The position numbers and the translations under genes are program-made. A model generated the notes under the pieces. It made no database searches. It had not been told where the DNA came from and was given only the letters and a program-made list of their open reading frames with translations. Positions 49,308-58,866 of a stretch of 64,000 nt of DNA are shown here, piece after piece. Within the stretch, counting starts at the first letter, position 1, and every line of letters starts with the position of its first letter. This stretch comes from Methylobacterium sp. J-090 (GTDB lineage Bacteria > Pseudomonadota > Alphaproteobacteria > Rhizobiales > Beijerinckiaceae), in NCBI RefSeq assembly GCF_022829345.1, contig NZ_JAKSXV010000065.1, positions 58,459 to 122,458 of the forward strand. Reading direction: 5' to 3'.

Positions 49308-51182
49308 ATGCCGAGTCGAGCCGTCGCCCAAGCCAGCCGCGCGGGCATCGTCGCCACTCCCGAGGGGGCGAGCGCCGCACGGGCGGCCGCGCACGCCGCC
49401 GACCTCGGCGCCCTGCCCGAATGGGACCTGAGCGACCTCTATTCCGGCATCGACGCGCCCGACTTCCGCGCCGACCTCGCCCGCGCCGAGGCGGCCTGCC
49501 GCGAGGTCTCCGAGCGTTATGCCGGGCGTCTGGCGGCGCTCGCCACCGGTCCGGACGCCTCCGCGCGCCTCGCCGAGGCGGTCCGGGCCTACGAGGCCAT
49601 CGAGGATCTCCTCGGGCGCCTGATGTCGTTCGCCGGCCTCGTCTACTCGGGCGACACCACCGACGAGGCCCGCGAGAAATTCTACGGCGACACCCAGGAG
49701 CGCCTCACCACGGCCTCCAGCCACCTGCTGTTCTTCGCCCTCGAACTCAACCGCATCGACGACGCCACCCTGGACGCGGCCATGGCCGACGGGCCGCTTT
49801 CCGCCTACGCGCCGTGGATCGAGGACCTGCGCCGCGAAAAGCCGTTCCAGCTCGACGACCGCACCGAGAAGCTGTTCCTCGAGAAGTCGGTGACCGGCCG
49901 CTCGGCCTGGAACCGGCTGTTCGACGGCACCATCGCGTCCCTGCGCTTCTCCGTGCAGGGTGAGCCGCTCACCCTGGAGCCGACCCTCAACCGCCTGCAG
50001 GACCCCGACGGGGCCGTGCGCAAGGAGGCGGCGGGGGCGCTCGGCGAGGTGTTCCGGGCAAATCTGCGCACCTTCACCCTCATCACCAACACGCTGGCCA
50101 AGGACAAGGAGATCAACGACCGTTGGCGCGGCTTCACCGATGTGGCCGAATCCCGCCACCTGTCGAACCGGGTCGAGCCCGAGGTGGTCGACGCCCTGGT
50201 CGAGGCGGTGCAGGCGGCCTATCCGCGCCTGTCGCACCGCTACTACGCCCTGAAGGCGAAGTGGTTCGGGGTCGAGGCCCTGCCGTACTGGGACCGCAAC
50301 GCGCCCCTGCCGAAGGTCGAGCAGCGCACGATCCCCTGGACGGAAGCCCGCGACACGGTGCTCGACGCCTACGGCGCCTTCTCGCCGCGCATGGCCAGCA
50401 TCGCCAAGACCTTCTTCGACCGCAACTGGATCGATGCGCCGACGCGGCCCGGCAAGGCGCCCGGCGCCTTCGCGCACCCCACCGTGCCCTCGGCCCATCC
50501 CTACGTCCTGGTGAACTACCAGGGTAAGCCGCGGGACGTGATGACCCTGGCGCACGAGCTCGGCCACGGCGTGCATCAGGTGCTGGCCGGCCCCAACGGG
50601 GCCCTGATGGCGCCGACGCCGCTGACGCTGGCCGAGACCGCGAGCGTGTTCGGCGAGATGCTGACCTTCCGCCGGCTGCTCGCCGCCACCACGAACACGA
50701 CCCAGCGCCGGGCCATGCTGGCGGCCAAGGTCGAGGACATGATCAACACGGTGGTGCGCCAGATCGCGTTCTACGCCTTCGAGCGCAAGGTCCACCTCGC
50801 CCGCGCCGAGGGCGAGCTCACGGCCGAGCAGATCAACGCCCTCTGGATGTCCGTGCAGCGCGACAGCCTCGGTCCGGCCATCACCCTGGATGCGGGCTAC
50901 GAGCCGTTCTGGGCCTACATCCCGCACTTCATCCACTCGCCGTTCTACGTCTACGCCTACGCCTTCGGCGATTGCCTCGTGAACTCCCTCTACGGGGTCT
51001 ACGCCAAGGCCGAGGAGGGCTTCGTCGAGCGCTACTTCGCCCTGCTCTCGGCCGGCGGCGCCAAGCCCTACGGCGAGCTCCTCGCCCCCTTCGGCCTCGA
51101 CGCCCGCGACCCGGGTTTCTGGCAGATCGGCCTCACCATGATCGAGGGCATGATCGCGGAGTTGGAGGCGATGGAGGGCTGA
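49308..51182 (+). CDS. pepF: M3 family oligoendopeptidase F
   Basis: This 624-aa zinc metallopeptidase cleaves short peptides in the cytoplasm. HELGH, the zinc motif, is at residues 416-420 (TLAHELGHGVHQ), with the glutamate ligand region LAETASVFGEM after it. DLSDLYSGIDAPDF near the start is the PepF signature. ATG 49308 has CAGGGAAG upstream. It is followed by a toxin-antitoxin operator after 18 bases. Confidence 0.94.
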   Translation: MPSRAVAQASRAGIVATPEGASAARAAAHAADLGALPEWDLSDLYSGIDAPDFRADLARAEAACREVSERYAGRLAALATGPDASARLAEAVRAYEAIEDLLGRLMSFAGLVYSGDTTDEAREKFYGDTQERLTTASSHLLFFALELNRIDDATLDAAMADGPLSAYAPWIEDLRREKPFQLDDRTEKLFLEKSVTGRSAWNRLFDGTIASLRFSVQGEPLTLEPTLNRLQDPDGAVRKEAAGALGEVFRANLRTFTLITNTLAKDKEINDRWRGFTDVAESRHLSNRVEPEVVDALVEAVQAAYPRLSHRYYALKAKWFGVEALPYWDRNAPLPKVEQRTIPWTEARDTVLDAYGAFSPRMASIAKTFFDRNWIDAPTRPGKAPGAFAHPTVPSAHPYVLVNYQGKPRDVMTLAHELGHGVHQVLAGPNGALMAPTPLTLAETASVFGEMLTFRRLLAATTNTTQRRAMLAAKVEDMINTVVRQIAFYAFERKVHLARAEGELTAEQINALWMSVQRDSLGPAITLDAGYEPFWAYIPHFIHSPFYVYAYAFGDCLVNSLYGVYAKAEEGFVERYFALLSAGGAKPYGELLAPFGLDARDPGFWQIGLTMIEGMIAELEAMEG

Positions 51183-51200
51183 CGGCGGCTTGGCGGACCC

Positions 51201-51235
51201 CGCCTTTCGTTGTACGTTTCGTACAACGAAAGGCG
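51201..51235. promoter_or_regulatory. Palindromic operator of the AbrB-Doc module
   Basis: CGCCTTTCGTTGTACG and its exact complement form a 16-base perfect inverted repeat around TTT. It ends 7 bases before the antitoxin ATG and includes AGGCGG that probably serves as the ribosome site. It may bind the antitoxin-toxin complex for autoregulation, or fold in the mRNA; as an RNA hairpin it could also stop pepF transcripts. Confidence 0.8.
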
Positions 51236-51242
51236 GATCGTC

Positions 51243-51467
51243 ATGAAGCTCGAAGTCAAGAAGATCGGGAATTCCACCGGGCTGATCCTACCGAAGGACC
51301 TGATCACGAAGCTCAATCTCCAACAGGGGCAATGGCTTCATGTCACGGAGATGCCCGATGGCGGCGTACGCCTGACGCCCTACGACCCTGATTTCGACAA
51401 GGCCATGGCCATCGTCGATGACATCATGGACGAGTACAAGGACACCCTTCGGGCACTCGCCCAATGA
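51243..51467 (+). CDS. AbrB/MazE-type antitoxin
   Basis: This 74-aa protein has an N-terminal AbrB/SpoVT swapped-hairpin DNA-binding domain: KLEVKKIGNSTGLILPKDLITKLNL (in part), followed by QGQWLHVTEMPDGGVRLTPYD and an acidic helical C-terminus that should hold the toxin. It overlaps the Doc-like toxin by 4 bases. The usual partner of Doc is Phd; here it is AbrB-type, a known but less common combination. Confidence 0.93.
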   Translation: MKLEVKKIGNSTGLILPKDLITKLNLQQGQWLHVTEMPDGGVRLTPYDPDFDKAMAIVDDIMDEYKDTLRALAQ

Positions 51468-51850
51468 CCGAGCCCCGCTGGCTGACCTCTCACGAGGTCA
51501 TGGTCGCGCACGAGCGTCAGCTTGCTCGCTTCGGCGGCCCCCCGGGGTTGCGCGATGAGAACGCCCTGGAATCGCCCCTCGCACGCCCGATCAACAGATG
51601 GCGCGATGAAGACGGTGACCTTGCCTCGCTGGCAGCCGCCTATGCATTCGGTCTCGCGCGCAACCACGCCTTCATCGACGGCAACAAGCGGATCGCATTT
51701 GTGGCGATGGTGACATTCCTCCGACTGAACAGCATTCCCTTCAAGCCGGAGCAGGCTGAGGCGACCTTGGTGATCCGCAGCCTCGCCGCCGGCGAAATCG
51801 ATGAAGCGGGTCTGTTGCGCTGGATTCGCGACAACTGGCCGGCCACCTAA
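51464..51850 (+). CDS. doc: Doc-type Fic-domain toxin
   Basis: This 128-aa protein has the Doc/Fic core HAFIDGNKRIAF at residues 68-79 (H68, N74, K75, R76). Doc phosphorylates and inactivates EF-Tu. ARNHAFIDGNKR is close to the family consensus, with Ala in place of the usual Pro after the catalytic His. It forms an operon with the AbrB antitoxin. Confidence 0.93.
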   Translation: MTEPRWLTSHEVMVAHERQLARFGGPPGLRDENALESPLARPINRWRDEDGDLASLAAAYAFGLARNHAFIDGNKRIAFVAMVTFLRLNSIPFKPEQAEATLVIRSLAAGEIDEAGLLRWIRDNWPAT

Positions 51851-51963
51851 CCCCCCCCCGCCGCGCCGCAACGGCGCAGCGCCCTGGCAGGGGAGGCCGG
51901 CGGGCTTATCTCAAGGGAGCGCCCCGTTGCCGGACGCATCCTTTCCGAGATCTGAAGAACCCG

Positions 51964-53328
51964 ATGGCCGATCACGACAGCGAAGCCAACCGCTTCTCCG
52001 CGCGCGCCAGCCGCTACGCCCGCGTCGGCGCCAATGTCGGCGGGGTCGCGGCCCGCATGGCCGGCGCCCGCCTGTTCGGCGGCAAGGAGGCGCCGACCAA
52101 CGCCGCCGCCCTGGCCCAGGCGCTGGGCGGTCTCAAGGGGCCGATCATGAAGGTCGCCCAGTTGCTGGCGACGGTGCCCGACCTCCTGCCGCCGGAATAC
52201 GCGACCGAGCTGCAGAAGCTCCAGGCCGACGCGCCGCCCATGGGGGCGGCCTTCGTCAAGCGCCGGATGATGGCCGAACTCGGCCCCGACTGGCAGAAGC
52301 GTTTCAGGGATTTCGATCTCAAGCCGGCGGCGGCCGCCTCCCTGGGGCAGGTCCACCGGGCCACCGCCCTCGACGGCACGGCGCTCGCCTGCAAGCTCCA
52401 GTATCCCGACATGCAATCGGCCGTGGAGGCCGACCTGAAGCAGCTCGAGGTCGCCTTCGCCCTCCACCGTCGCATGAGCTCCTGGCTCGATACCCGTGAG
52501 ATCGCCAAGGAAATCGGCGCCCGGGTGCGCGAGGAACTCGACTACGAGCGCGAGGCCAAGCACGCGGCGCTCTACGCCGACGTCCTGCGCGACGTGGCCG
52601 AGGTCCGGGTGCCGGACATCCACCGCGATCTCTCGACCAAGCGCCTTCTCACCCTCGGCTGGCTCGAGGGCGAGCGCATCCTGAATTTTTCCCAGAGCCC
52701 CATCGAGATCCGCAACCGCCTCGCCAAGGCGATGTTCAAGGCGTGGTGGCACCCGTTCAGCCGCGCCGCCGTCATCCACGGCGACCCGCATCTCGGCAAC
52801 TACACGGTGTTCTCCGAGGGCGGCGAGGCGCAGGGCATCAACCTCCTCGATTACGGCTGCGTGCGGATCTTCCACCCGCGCTTCGTCGGCGGCGTGGTCG
52901 ACCTCTATCGCGGCCTCCTCGAGAACGACGAGGCCCGCATCGTCCACGCCTACGAGGTCTGGGGCTTCAAGAACCTCAACAAGGAGCTCATCGAGATCCT
53001 CAACATCTGGGCGCGCTTCATCTACGGGCCGATTCTGGAGGACCGCACCCGGACCGTGGCCGACGGCGTCAAGCCCGGCGAGTACGGACGGCGTCAGGCC
53101 TTCGAGGTGCATCAGGCCCTGAAGGCACGCGGCCCCGTGACGGTGCCGCAGGAATTCGTGTTCATGGACCGCGCCGCCGTCGGCCTCGGCGCGGTGTTCC
53201 TGCACCTGCGCTCGGAGCTGAACTATCACCGGCTGTTCGAGGCCGAGATCGAGCGTTTCTCGCTCCCCGAACTGGAAACCCGCCAGGGCGAGGCCCTGAC
53301 CCGGGCGGGGCTCGCCCTGCCGGCGTGA
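51964..53328 (+). CDS. ABC1/ADCK (UbiB-like) atypical kinase
   Basis: This 454-aa protein belongs to the ABC1/UbiB/COQ8 family, which supports ubiquinone synthesis. The KxGQ-like block reads GPIMKVAQLLAT near residue 60; the Ala-rich loop is AAAASLGQVHRA near 120; the HGDPHLGNY catalytic loop and LLDYGC metal motif follow near 275-300. The protein is shorter than UbiB and lacks obvious C-terminal membrane helices, so it is an ADCK-type member. Confidence 0.9.
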   Translation: MADHDSEANRFSARASRYARVGANVGGVAARMAGARLFGGKEAPTNAAALAQALGGLKGPIMKVAQLLATVPDLLPPEYATELQKLQADAPPMGAAFVKRRMMAELGPDWQKRFRDFDLKPAAAASLGQVHRATALDGTALACKLQYPDMQSAVEADLKQLEVAFALHRRMSSWLDTREIAKEIGARVREELDYEREAKHAALYADVLRDVAEVRVPDIHRDLSTKRLLTLGWLEGERILNFSQSPIEIRNRLAKAMFKAWWHPFSRAAVIHGDPHLGNYTVFSEGGEAQGINLLDYGCVRIFHPRFVGGVVDLYRGLLENDEARIVHAYEVWGFKNLNKELIEILNIWARFIYGPILEDRTRTVADGVKPGEYGRRQAFEVHQALKARGPVTVPQEFVFMDRAAVGLGAVFLHLRSELNYHRLFEAEIERFSLPELETRQGEALTRAGLALPA

Positions 53329-53473
53329 CGACGTCGCCGAGGCGGAATCCGGCCGGCGTGACAAAAATCCGTTCGTGGCCTTTGCATGGCGCGCATGCTG
53401 ATTGCGAGCGGCCGGGGCATGCGCTAAATCCCCTTGGAACAAATCAAGATAGACCCATGGGGACGACCCTGAG

Positions 53474-53767
53474 ATGGCCGATTTGAAGACCGCGTCCGGC
53501 GTACATTACAGCCCCGCCATGGACGAGAAGACCCACGAGCAGACCTATCGCGGCTTCGTTCGTTTCGTCGAGATCGGCACCTCCGTGGTGATCTGTTGGG
53601 TGCTCGCCCTGGCCATCGGCGGCATCCACGAGGCCTGGCTGACCGCCATCCTCGCCGTGGTCCTGTCCGGCGCCGCCGGCGCCGTGGGCGCCCTCGCGCC
53701 GGCCGTGGGCTGGAAGGCGCCGGTCGCCGTCGCGGTCCTGCTTCTGCTCTACCTCTTCTTCGCGTGA
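53474..53767 (+). CDS. aa3-type cytochrome c oxidase subunit IV-like protein
   Basis: This 97-aa protein has the N-terminal COX4_pro_2 pattern MDEKTHEQTYRGFVRFVEIGT followed by a hydrophobic helix (about 31-50). Unlike the single-helix family norm, two more helices (about 57-76 and 81-97) follow. It is on the plus strand, alone, between the ABC1 kinase and pnt genes. GGGACGACCCTGAG gives a ribosome site. Confidence 0.8.
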   Translation: MADLKTASGVHYSPAMDEKTHEQTYRGFVRFVEIGTSVVICWVLALAIGGIHEAWLTAILAVVLSGAAGAVGALAPAVGWKAPVAVAVLLLLYLFFA

Positions 53768-53770
53768 CGT

Positions 53771-53804
53771 AGCCCGGAAGCGCTGGTATACCAGCGATCG
53801 GGCT
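53771..53804. promoter_or_regulatory. Palindromic element upstream of pntAA
   Basis: CGCTGGTATACCAGCG (53781-53796) is a perfect palindrome, extended by AGCCCG (53771-53776) and CGGGCT (53799-53804). It lies 57 bases before the pntAA ATG. Its TGGTATACCA core looks like a GntR- or LacI-type operator; as a hairpin followed by CTATATTT it could also be a terminator for the oxidase gene. Confidence 0.65.
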
Positions 53805-53860
53805 CTATATTTCTGCTGAGTTACGGCGACCCGGAACGATCGCCGAGGGGGACTTCCTGA

Positions 53861-55000
53861 ATGCGCATCGCTGTCCTGACAGAGTCTGATCCCGCGGAGC
53901 CGCGGGTCGCGGCGGTGCCCGAAACGGTCAAGAAGTTCATCGCCCTCGGGGCCGATGTGACCGTCCAATCCGGTGCCGGCCTGACGGCCGGTGTGCCGGA
54001 TGCCGACTACGAGGCCGCGGGTGCCACCATCGCCGGTTCGGCCCAGGACGCGGCGAATGACGCCGACCTCGTCCTCAAGGTCCGCCGCCCCAGCGCCGAC
54101 GAGATCGGACTGCTGAAGCGCGGCGCCACCGTGGTGGCGATCATGGACCCCTATGGCAACGAGGAGGCCCTCGGCGCCATGGCGCAGGCCGGCCTCGACA
54201 CCTTCGCCATGGAGCTGATGCCCCGCATCACCCGCGCGCAGGTGATGGACGTGCTGTCCTCCCAGGCCAACCTCGCCGGCTACCGCGCCGTGGTTGACGG
54301 CGCCTCCGAGTACGGCCGCGCCATGCCGATGATGATGACGGCCGCCGGCACCGTGCCCGCCGCCCGCGTCTTCGTGATGGGCGTCGGCGTCGCCGGGCTC
54401 CAGGCCATCGCCACGGCCCGCCGCATGGGCGCCGTCGTCACCGCCACGGACGTGCGCCCCGCCACCAAGGAGCAGGTCGAGTCCCTCGGCGCCAAGTTCG
54501 TGGCGGTCGAGGACGACGAGTTCAAGCAGGCCGAGACCTCGGGCGGCTACGCCAAGGAGATGTCGGCCGAGTACAAGAAGAAGCAGGCCGACCTCGTGGC
54601 GACCCACATCGCCAAGCAGGACATCGTCATCACCACGGCCCTGATCCCGGGACGGCCGGCGCCGCAGCTCGTGTCCGCCGCCATGGTCGCGACCATGAAG
54701 CCCGGCTCGGTGCTCATCGATCTCGCGGTGGAGCGCGGCGGCAACGTCGAGGGCGCCAAGGCCGGCGAGATCGTCACCACGGATCACGGCGTGAAGATCG
54801 TCGGCCACCTCAACGTGCCCGGCCGCCTCGCCGCCACGGCGTCGAGCCTCTACGCGCGCAACCTCTACGCCTTCGTCGAGACCCTCATCGACAAGGAGGC
54901 GAAGTCCCTGGCGGTGAAGCGGGACGACGAACTCGTCAAGGCGACGAACCTGACCCATGACGGGCAGGTCGTGCATCCCGCCTTCCAGACCAAATCCTGA
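53861..55000 (+). CDS. pntAA: Proton-translocating NAD(P) transhydrogenase, alpha subunit part 1
   Basis: This 379-aa NAD(H)-binding domain I of the transhydrogenase starts [17 protein letters not shown]. The Rossmann motif [22 protein letters not shown] is present near residue 168, followed by [11 protein letters not shown], and [19 protein letters not shown] follows. The three-gene split (PntAA, PntAB, PntB) is typical of alphaproteobacteria. It starts 94 bases after the oxidase gene and 18 bases before pntAB. Confidence 0.95.
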   Translation: MRIAVLTESDPAEPRVAAVPETVKKFIALGADVTVQSGAGLTAGVPDADYEAAGATIAGSAQDAANDADLVLKVRRPSADEIGLLKRGATVVAIMDPYGNEEALGAMAQAGLDTFAMELMPRITRAQVMDVLSSQANLAGYRAVVDGASEYGRAMPMMMTAAGTVPAARVFVMGVGVAGLQAIATARRMGAVVTATDVRPATKEQVESLGAKFVAVEDDEFKQAETSGGYAKEMSAEYKKKQADLVATHIAKQDIVITTALIPGRPAPQLVSAAMVATMKPGSVLIDLAVERGGNVEGAKAGEIVTTDHGVKIVGHLNVPGRLAATASSLYARNLYAFVETLIDKEAKSLAVKRDDELVKATNLTHDGQVVHPAFQTKS

Positions 55001-55017
55001 TCCCGCCGGAGGATACG

Positions 55018-55467
55018 ATGGCCACGCTTTCCCCCGATCAGGCCGCCGAGCAGGCGCGCGCCGCCGCCGCCGCGGCTCGAACCGCTGCCGACATCGCGCA
55101 GCAGCACGCCGCCCAGGCGCAGAAATACGCCGACGGCCTCGGACACGGCCTCTCGGCCGTCACCCACGGCGCCGTCGATCCCACGGTGTTCCAGCTCGCC
55201 ATCTTCGTGCTGGCGATCTTCGTCGGCTACTACGTGGTCTGGTCGGTGACGCCGGCGCTGCACACCCCGCTCATGTCGGTGACCAACGCCATCTCGTCGG
55301 TGATCATCGTCGGCGCCATCCTGGCCGCCGGCGTGCCGCTCCTCGAGCACGGCACCGGCTGGGCCCGCTTCTTCGGCTTCCTCGGCATCGTTCTCGCCAG
55401 CGTGAACATCTTCGGCGGCTTCCTCGTCACCCAGCGCATGCTCGGCATGTACAAGAAGAAGGCCTGA
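55018..55467 (+). CDS. pntAB: NAD(P) transhydrogenase, alpha subunit part 2
   Basis: This 149-aa protein has an Ala/Gln-rich soluble N-terminus of about 45 residues, then membrane helices including [19 protein letters not shown] and the conserved [19 protein letters not shown]. It supplies part of the proton channel. It is read with pntAA and pntB in one operon (17- and 4-base gaps). Confidence 0.95.
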   Translation: MATLSPDQAAEQARAAAAAARTAADIAQQHAAQAQKYADGLGHGLSAVTHGAVDPTVFQLAIFVLAIFVGYYVVWSVTPALHTPLMSVTNAISSVIIVGAILAAGVPLLEHGTGWARFFGFLGIVLASVNIFGGFLVTQRMLGMYKKKA

Positions 55468-55471
55468 GACG

Positions 55472-56872
55472 ATGTCCCAGAACGTCTCGGCACTCCTCTA
55501 CATCGTCTCCGGTGTCCTGTTCATCATGGCGCTGCGGGGGCTCTCGCACCCGACGACATCCCGGCAGGGCAACCTGTACGGCATGGTCGGCATGGGGCTC
55601 GCCGTCCTCACCACCCTCGTCGGCCATCCGCCGGCGGGCTTCGGCGCCTGGATCCTCGTGATCCTCGGCCTCGGCATCGGCGGCGGGGCCGGCGCGGTCA
55701 TCGCCAAGCGCGTGCCGATGACGGCCATGCCCCAGCTCGTGGCGGCCTTCCACTCCCTCGTCGGCCTCGCGGCCGTGGCGGGCGCGGCCGGCACCCTCTA
55801 CGCGCCGCAGGCGGTGGGCATCCTCGAGAACGGCCACATCCACAAGGAGTCGCTGTTCGAGATGGCGCTGGGCGTCGCCATCGGCGCCATCACCTTCACG
55901 GGCTCCGTCATCGCCTTCGCCAAGCTCGACGGGCGCATGTCCGGCAAGCCGATCATGCTGCCCCAGCGCCATGCCCTCAACATTGCTCTGGCCATCGCCC
56001 TCGTCGGCCTCATCGCGGTGTTCATCGGCACCGAGAGCAAGCTGGTCTTCTGGGTCATCGTCCTGCTGTCCTTCGCGCTGGGCGGCCTGCTGATCATCCC
56101 CATCGGCGGCGCCGACATGCCCGTCGTCGTGTCGATGCTGAACTCCTACTCGGGCTGGGCGGCGGCCGGCATCGGCTTCACCCTCGGCAACCTCGCGCTC
56201 ATCATGACCGGCGCCCTGGTCGGCTCCTCCGGCGCGATCCTGTCCTACATCATGTGCAAGGCGATGAACCGGTCGTTCATCTCGGTCATCCTCGGCGGCT
56301 TCGGCGGTGATTCCGCCGCGGCCGGTGCCGGTGGCGCCGTCGAGACCCGGCCGGTCAAGCAGGGGTCCGCCGACGACGCGGCCTACATCCTGAAGAACGC
56401 GGAGCGCGTCATCATCGTGCCGGGCTACGGCATGGCGGTGGCCCAGGCCCAGCACTCGCTGCGCGAGATGGTCGACATGCTCAAGAAGGAGGGCGTCGAC
56501 GTGAAGTACGCCATCCACCCCGTCGCCGGCCGCATGCCCGGCCACATGAACGTGCTGCTCGCCGAAGCCAACGTCCCCTACGACGAGGTCCACGAGCTCG
56601 AGGACATCAACGGCGACTTCCCGCAGGCCGATGTCGCCTTCGTCATCGGCGCCAACGACGTCACCAACCCGGCGGCCAAGACCGACAAGGCCTCGCCGAT
56701 CTACGGCATGCCGATCCTCGACGTGGAGAAGGCCAAGACCGTGCTGTTCATCAAGCGCGGCATGGGCTCGGGCTACGCCGGCGTCGAGAACGAGGTGTTC
56801 TTCCGCGACAACACCATGATGCTGTTCGGAGACGCCAAGAAGGTCGTCGACTCCATCGTCAAGAACCTCTGA
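55472..56872 (+). CDS. pntB: NAD(P) transhydrogenase, beta subunit
   Basis: This 466-aa protein has an N-terminal proton channel of about eight helices and a C-terminal NADP(H)-binding domain III. GYGMAVAQAQHSLREMVDML and HPVAGRMPGHMNVLLAEANVPYD are the NADPH-site hallmarks (quoted in part), followed by FVIGANDVTNPAA. The complex uses the proton gradient to make NADPH from NADH, useful for biosynthesis in a methylotroph. Confidence 0.96.
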   Translation: MSQNVSALLYIVSGVLFIMALRGLSHPTTSRQGNLYGMVGMGLAVLTTLVGHPPAGFGAWILVILGLGIGGGAGAVIAKRVPMTAMPQLVAAFHSLVGLAAVAGAAGTLYAPQAVGILENGHIHKESLFEMALGVAIGAITFTGSVIAFAKLDGRMSGKPIMLPQRHALNIALAIALVGLIAVFIGTESKLVFWVIVLLSFALGGLLIIPIGGADMPVVVSMLNSYSGWAAAGIGFTLGNLALIMTGALVGSSGAILSYIMCKAMNRSFISVILGGFGGDSAAAGAGGAVETRPVKQGSADDAAYILKNAERVIIVPGYGMAVAQAQHSLREMVDMLKKEGVDVKYAIHPVAGRMPGHMNVLLAEANVPYDEVHELEDINGDFPQADVAFVIGANDVTNPAAKTDKASPIYGMPILDVEKAKTVLFIKRGMGSGYAGVENEVFFRDNTMMLFGDAKKVVDSIVKNL

Positions 56873-56910
56873 GCCGAACGCGGGCCTCGCCCGCGCCCAT
56901 CGGACGGGAT

Positions 56911-56948
56911 ACGGGGTCGGCGTCCATCGCCGGCCCCGTTTTCGTTTT
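56911..56948 (+). terminator. Terminator of the pnt operon
   Basis: ACGGGGTCGGCG and CGCCGGCCCCGT form a 12-pair stem with one G-T wobble, followed by TTTCGTTTTC. It closes pntB about 40 bases after the stop. Confidence 0.85.
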
Positions 56949-56988
56949 CAGCGGGACCGGGCCGGCCGGACTGGAGTAGGGTCCCCCC

Positions 56989-58779
56989 GTGTCAGCCGAG
57001 ATCCCCCGCGCCTTCCTCGACGTGTCCCGCTCGGTCCTCGGGCGGCCGTGGCGCGACCGCTGCGCCGATCCGGCGCTCCAGGCCTATGCCGCCACCATGA
57101 CCCAGGCCCACGGCTTGCCGGACCTCCTCGCCCGGGTGCTGTCGGGGCGCGGCATCCGCCCGGCGGAGTCGGACGCCCATCTCAATCCGCGCCTGCGCGA
57201 CCTGATGCCGGACCCGGACTGCCTCGTGGACATGGCGGCGGCGACCGACCGCCTCGCCCGCGCCGTGACGGCTCGGGAGACCGTGGCGATCTTCGGCGAT
57301 TACGACGTCGACGGGGCCGCCAGCGCCGCGCTCCTCGCGGACTATCTCCGCACCTTCGGTCTCGATGTCCGCATCCACATCCCCGACCGCATCACCGAGG
57401 GCTACGGCCCCAACGTCGCCGCCGTCACCGCGCTTTGGGAGGCCGGCGCCACCCTCCTCGTCTGCGTCGATTGCGGCACCAGCGGGCACGCGCCCCTGGA
57501 AGCCGCGAAGGCCCTCGGCCTCGACGTCCTCGTCCTCGACCATCACGGCGCCCCCGAGAGCCTGCCGCCCGCCCGCGCCGTGGTGAACCCCAACCGCCTC
57601 GACGACCTGTCGGGCCTCGGCCACCTCTGCGCGGCGGGCGTGGTGTTCCTCACCCTGGTGGCCCTGAACCGTCGCCTGCGCCGGGACGGCGCGGCGGACC
57701 TGCCCGATCTCGCCGCCGCCCTCGACCTCGTGGCCCTGGCCACGATCGCCGACGTGGTGCCCCTGACCGGCCTCAACCGGGCCTTCGTGGTCCAGGGCCT
57801 CAAGGTGATGCGCGGGCGCGGGCGCCCCGGGCTCGCCGCCCTCCTCGACGCCGCGTCCCTGAGCGAGGCGCCGGAGGCCTGGCACCTCGGCTACCTCGTC
57901 GGCCCGCGCATCAACGCCGGCGGGCGCATCGGCGAGGCCGGCCTCGGCGCCCGCCTGCTCACCACCCACGACGCGGCGGAGGCCGCTCGCATCGCCGCCG
58001 AGCTCGACAGGCTCAACCGCGAGCGCCAGGCCATCGAGGCCGAGGCCGTGGCCGCCGCCGAGGCCGAGATGGACCACGCGCTCACCGGCGACCCCGAGCG
58101 CCCGGTCCTGGTCGCGGCCTCGGCCGCGTGGCATCCGGGCGTCGTCGGCCTCATCGCCGCCCGCCTCAAGGAGCGCTTCGGCCGCCCGGCCTTCGCCTTC
58201 GCGCTCCGCCCCGACGGCACCGCCACGGGCTCGGGCCGCTCGATTCCCGGCGCCGATCTCGGCCGGGCCGTGCGCGCCGCCGTCGAGGCCGGCCTCGCCC
58301 TCAAGGGCGGCGGCCACGCCATGGCGGCCGGCGTCACCCTGGCGGGCCCCGAGACGGGGGCGTTCGCCGCCCATCTCGCGGCCGACCTGGCGCAGGCCGT
58401 CGGCGAGGCCCGCGCCGTCGAGGCGCTCCTCCTCGACGGCACCGTGAGCGCCGGCGGCGCCACCGCCGAGATGGTCCGCCTGCTCCAGCGCGCCGGCCCG
58501 TTCGGTTCGGGCGCCCCCGAGCCGGTCTTCGCCCTGCCGCGCCACCGCATCGTCGATGCGGGGATCGTCGGCAACGGCCATGTCCGCGCCCGCCTGCGCA
58601 GCCGCGACGGCCAGGCCGTCGGCGCCATCTGCTTCCGGGCGGCGCAGGGCCCCCTCGGCCAGGCCATCCTCGCCGGCATCGGCCGCGAGTTCCACGCCGC
58701 CGGCACCCTCGCGGTCGACACCTGGCGCGGGGCCGACCGCGCCCAGGTCCGGATCTGCGACCTGGCGGCGATCGAATGA
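56989..58779 (+). CDS. recJ: Single-stranded-DNA-specific exonuclease RecJ
   Basis: RecJ degrades single-stranded DNA 5' to 3' in recombination and mismatch repair. The protein is 596 aa from GTG 56989, which follows GGAGTAGGG. DHH-family motifs are FGDYDVDGA near residue 98, CVDCGTSG, and LDHHG near residue 184; DHHA1 motif GSGRSIPGADLG-GGGHAMAAGV follows. It is alone before the tRNA genes. Confidence 0.95.
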   Translation: MSAEIPRAFLDVSRSVLGRPWRDRCADPALQAYAATMTQAHGLPDLLARVLSGRGIRPAESDAHLNPRLRDLMPDPDCLVDMAAATDRLARAVTARETVAIFGDYDVDGAASAALLADYLRTFGLDVRIHIPDRITEGYGPNVAAVTALWEAGATLLVCVDCGTSGHAPLEAAKALGLDVLVLDHHGAPESLPPARAVVNPNRLDDLSGLGHLCAAGVVFLTLVALNRRLRRDGAADLPDLAAALDLVALATIADVVPLTGLNRAFVVQGLKVMRGRGRPGLAALLDAASLSEAPEAWHLGYLVGPRINAGGRIGEAGLGARLLTTHDAAEAARIAAELDRLNRERQAIEAEAVAAAEAEMDHALTGDPERPVLVAASAAWHPGVVGLIAARLKERFGRPAFAFALRPDGTATGSGRSIPGADLGRAVRAAVEAGLALKGGGHAMAAGVTLAGPETGAFAAHLAADLAQAVGEARAVEALLLDGTVSAGGATAEMVRLLQRAGPFGSGAPEPVFALPRHRIVDAGIVGNGHVRARLRSRDGQAVGAICFRAAQGPLGQAILAGIGREFHAAGTLAVDTWRGADRAQVRICDLAAIE

Positions 58780-58866
58780 CCGCAAGCCCCGAATAGCCGC
58801 AAGCCCGTTGACACCCGCGCGGGGCCTCATCATAAGGACCCGCGCGCTGCCCACGGGCGGCGGTTT

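Noticed and set aside
51849..51860. Run of C bases after the doc gene
   Set aside because: A homopolymer run in GC-rich DNA; nothing links it to a regulatory role and it could be a sequencing slip.
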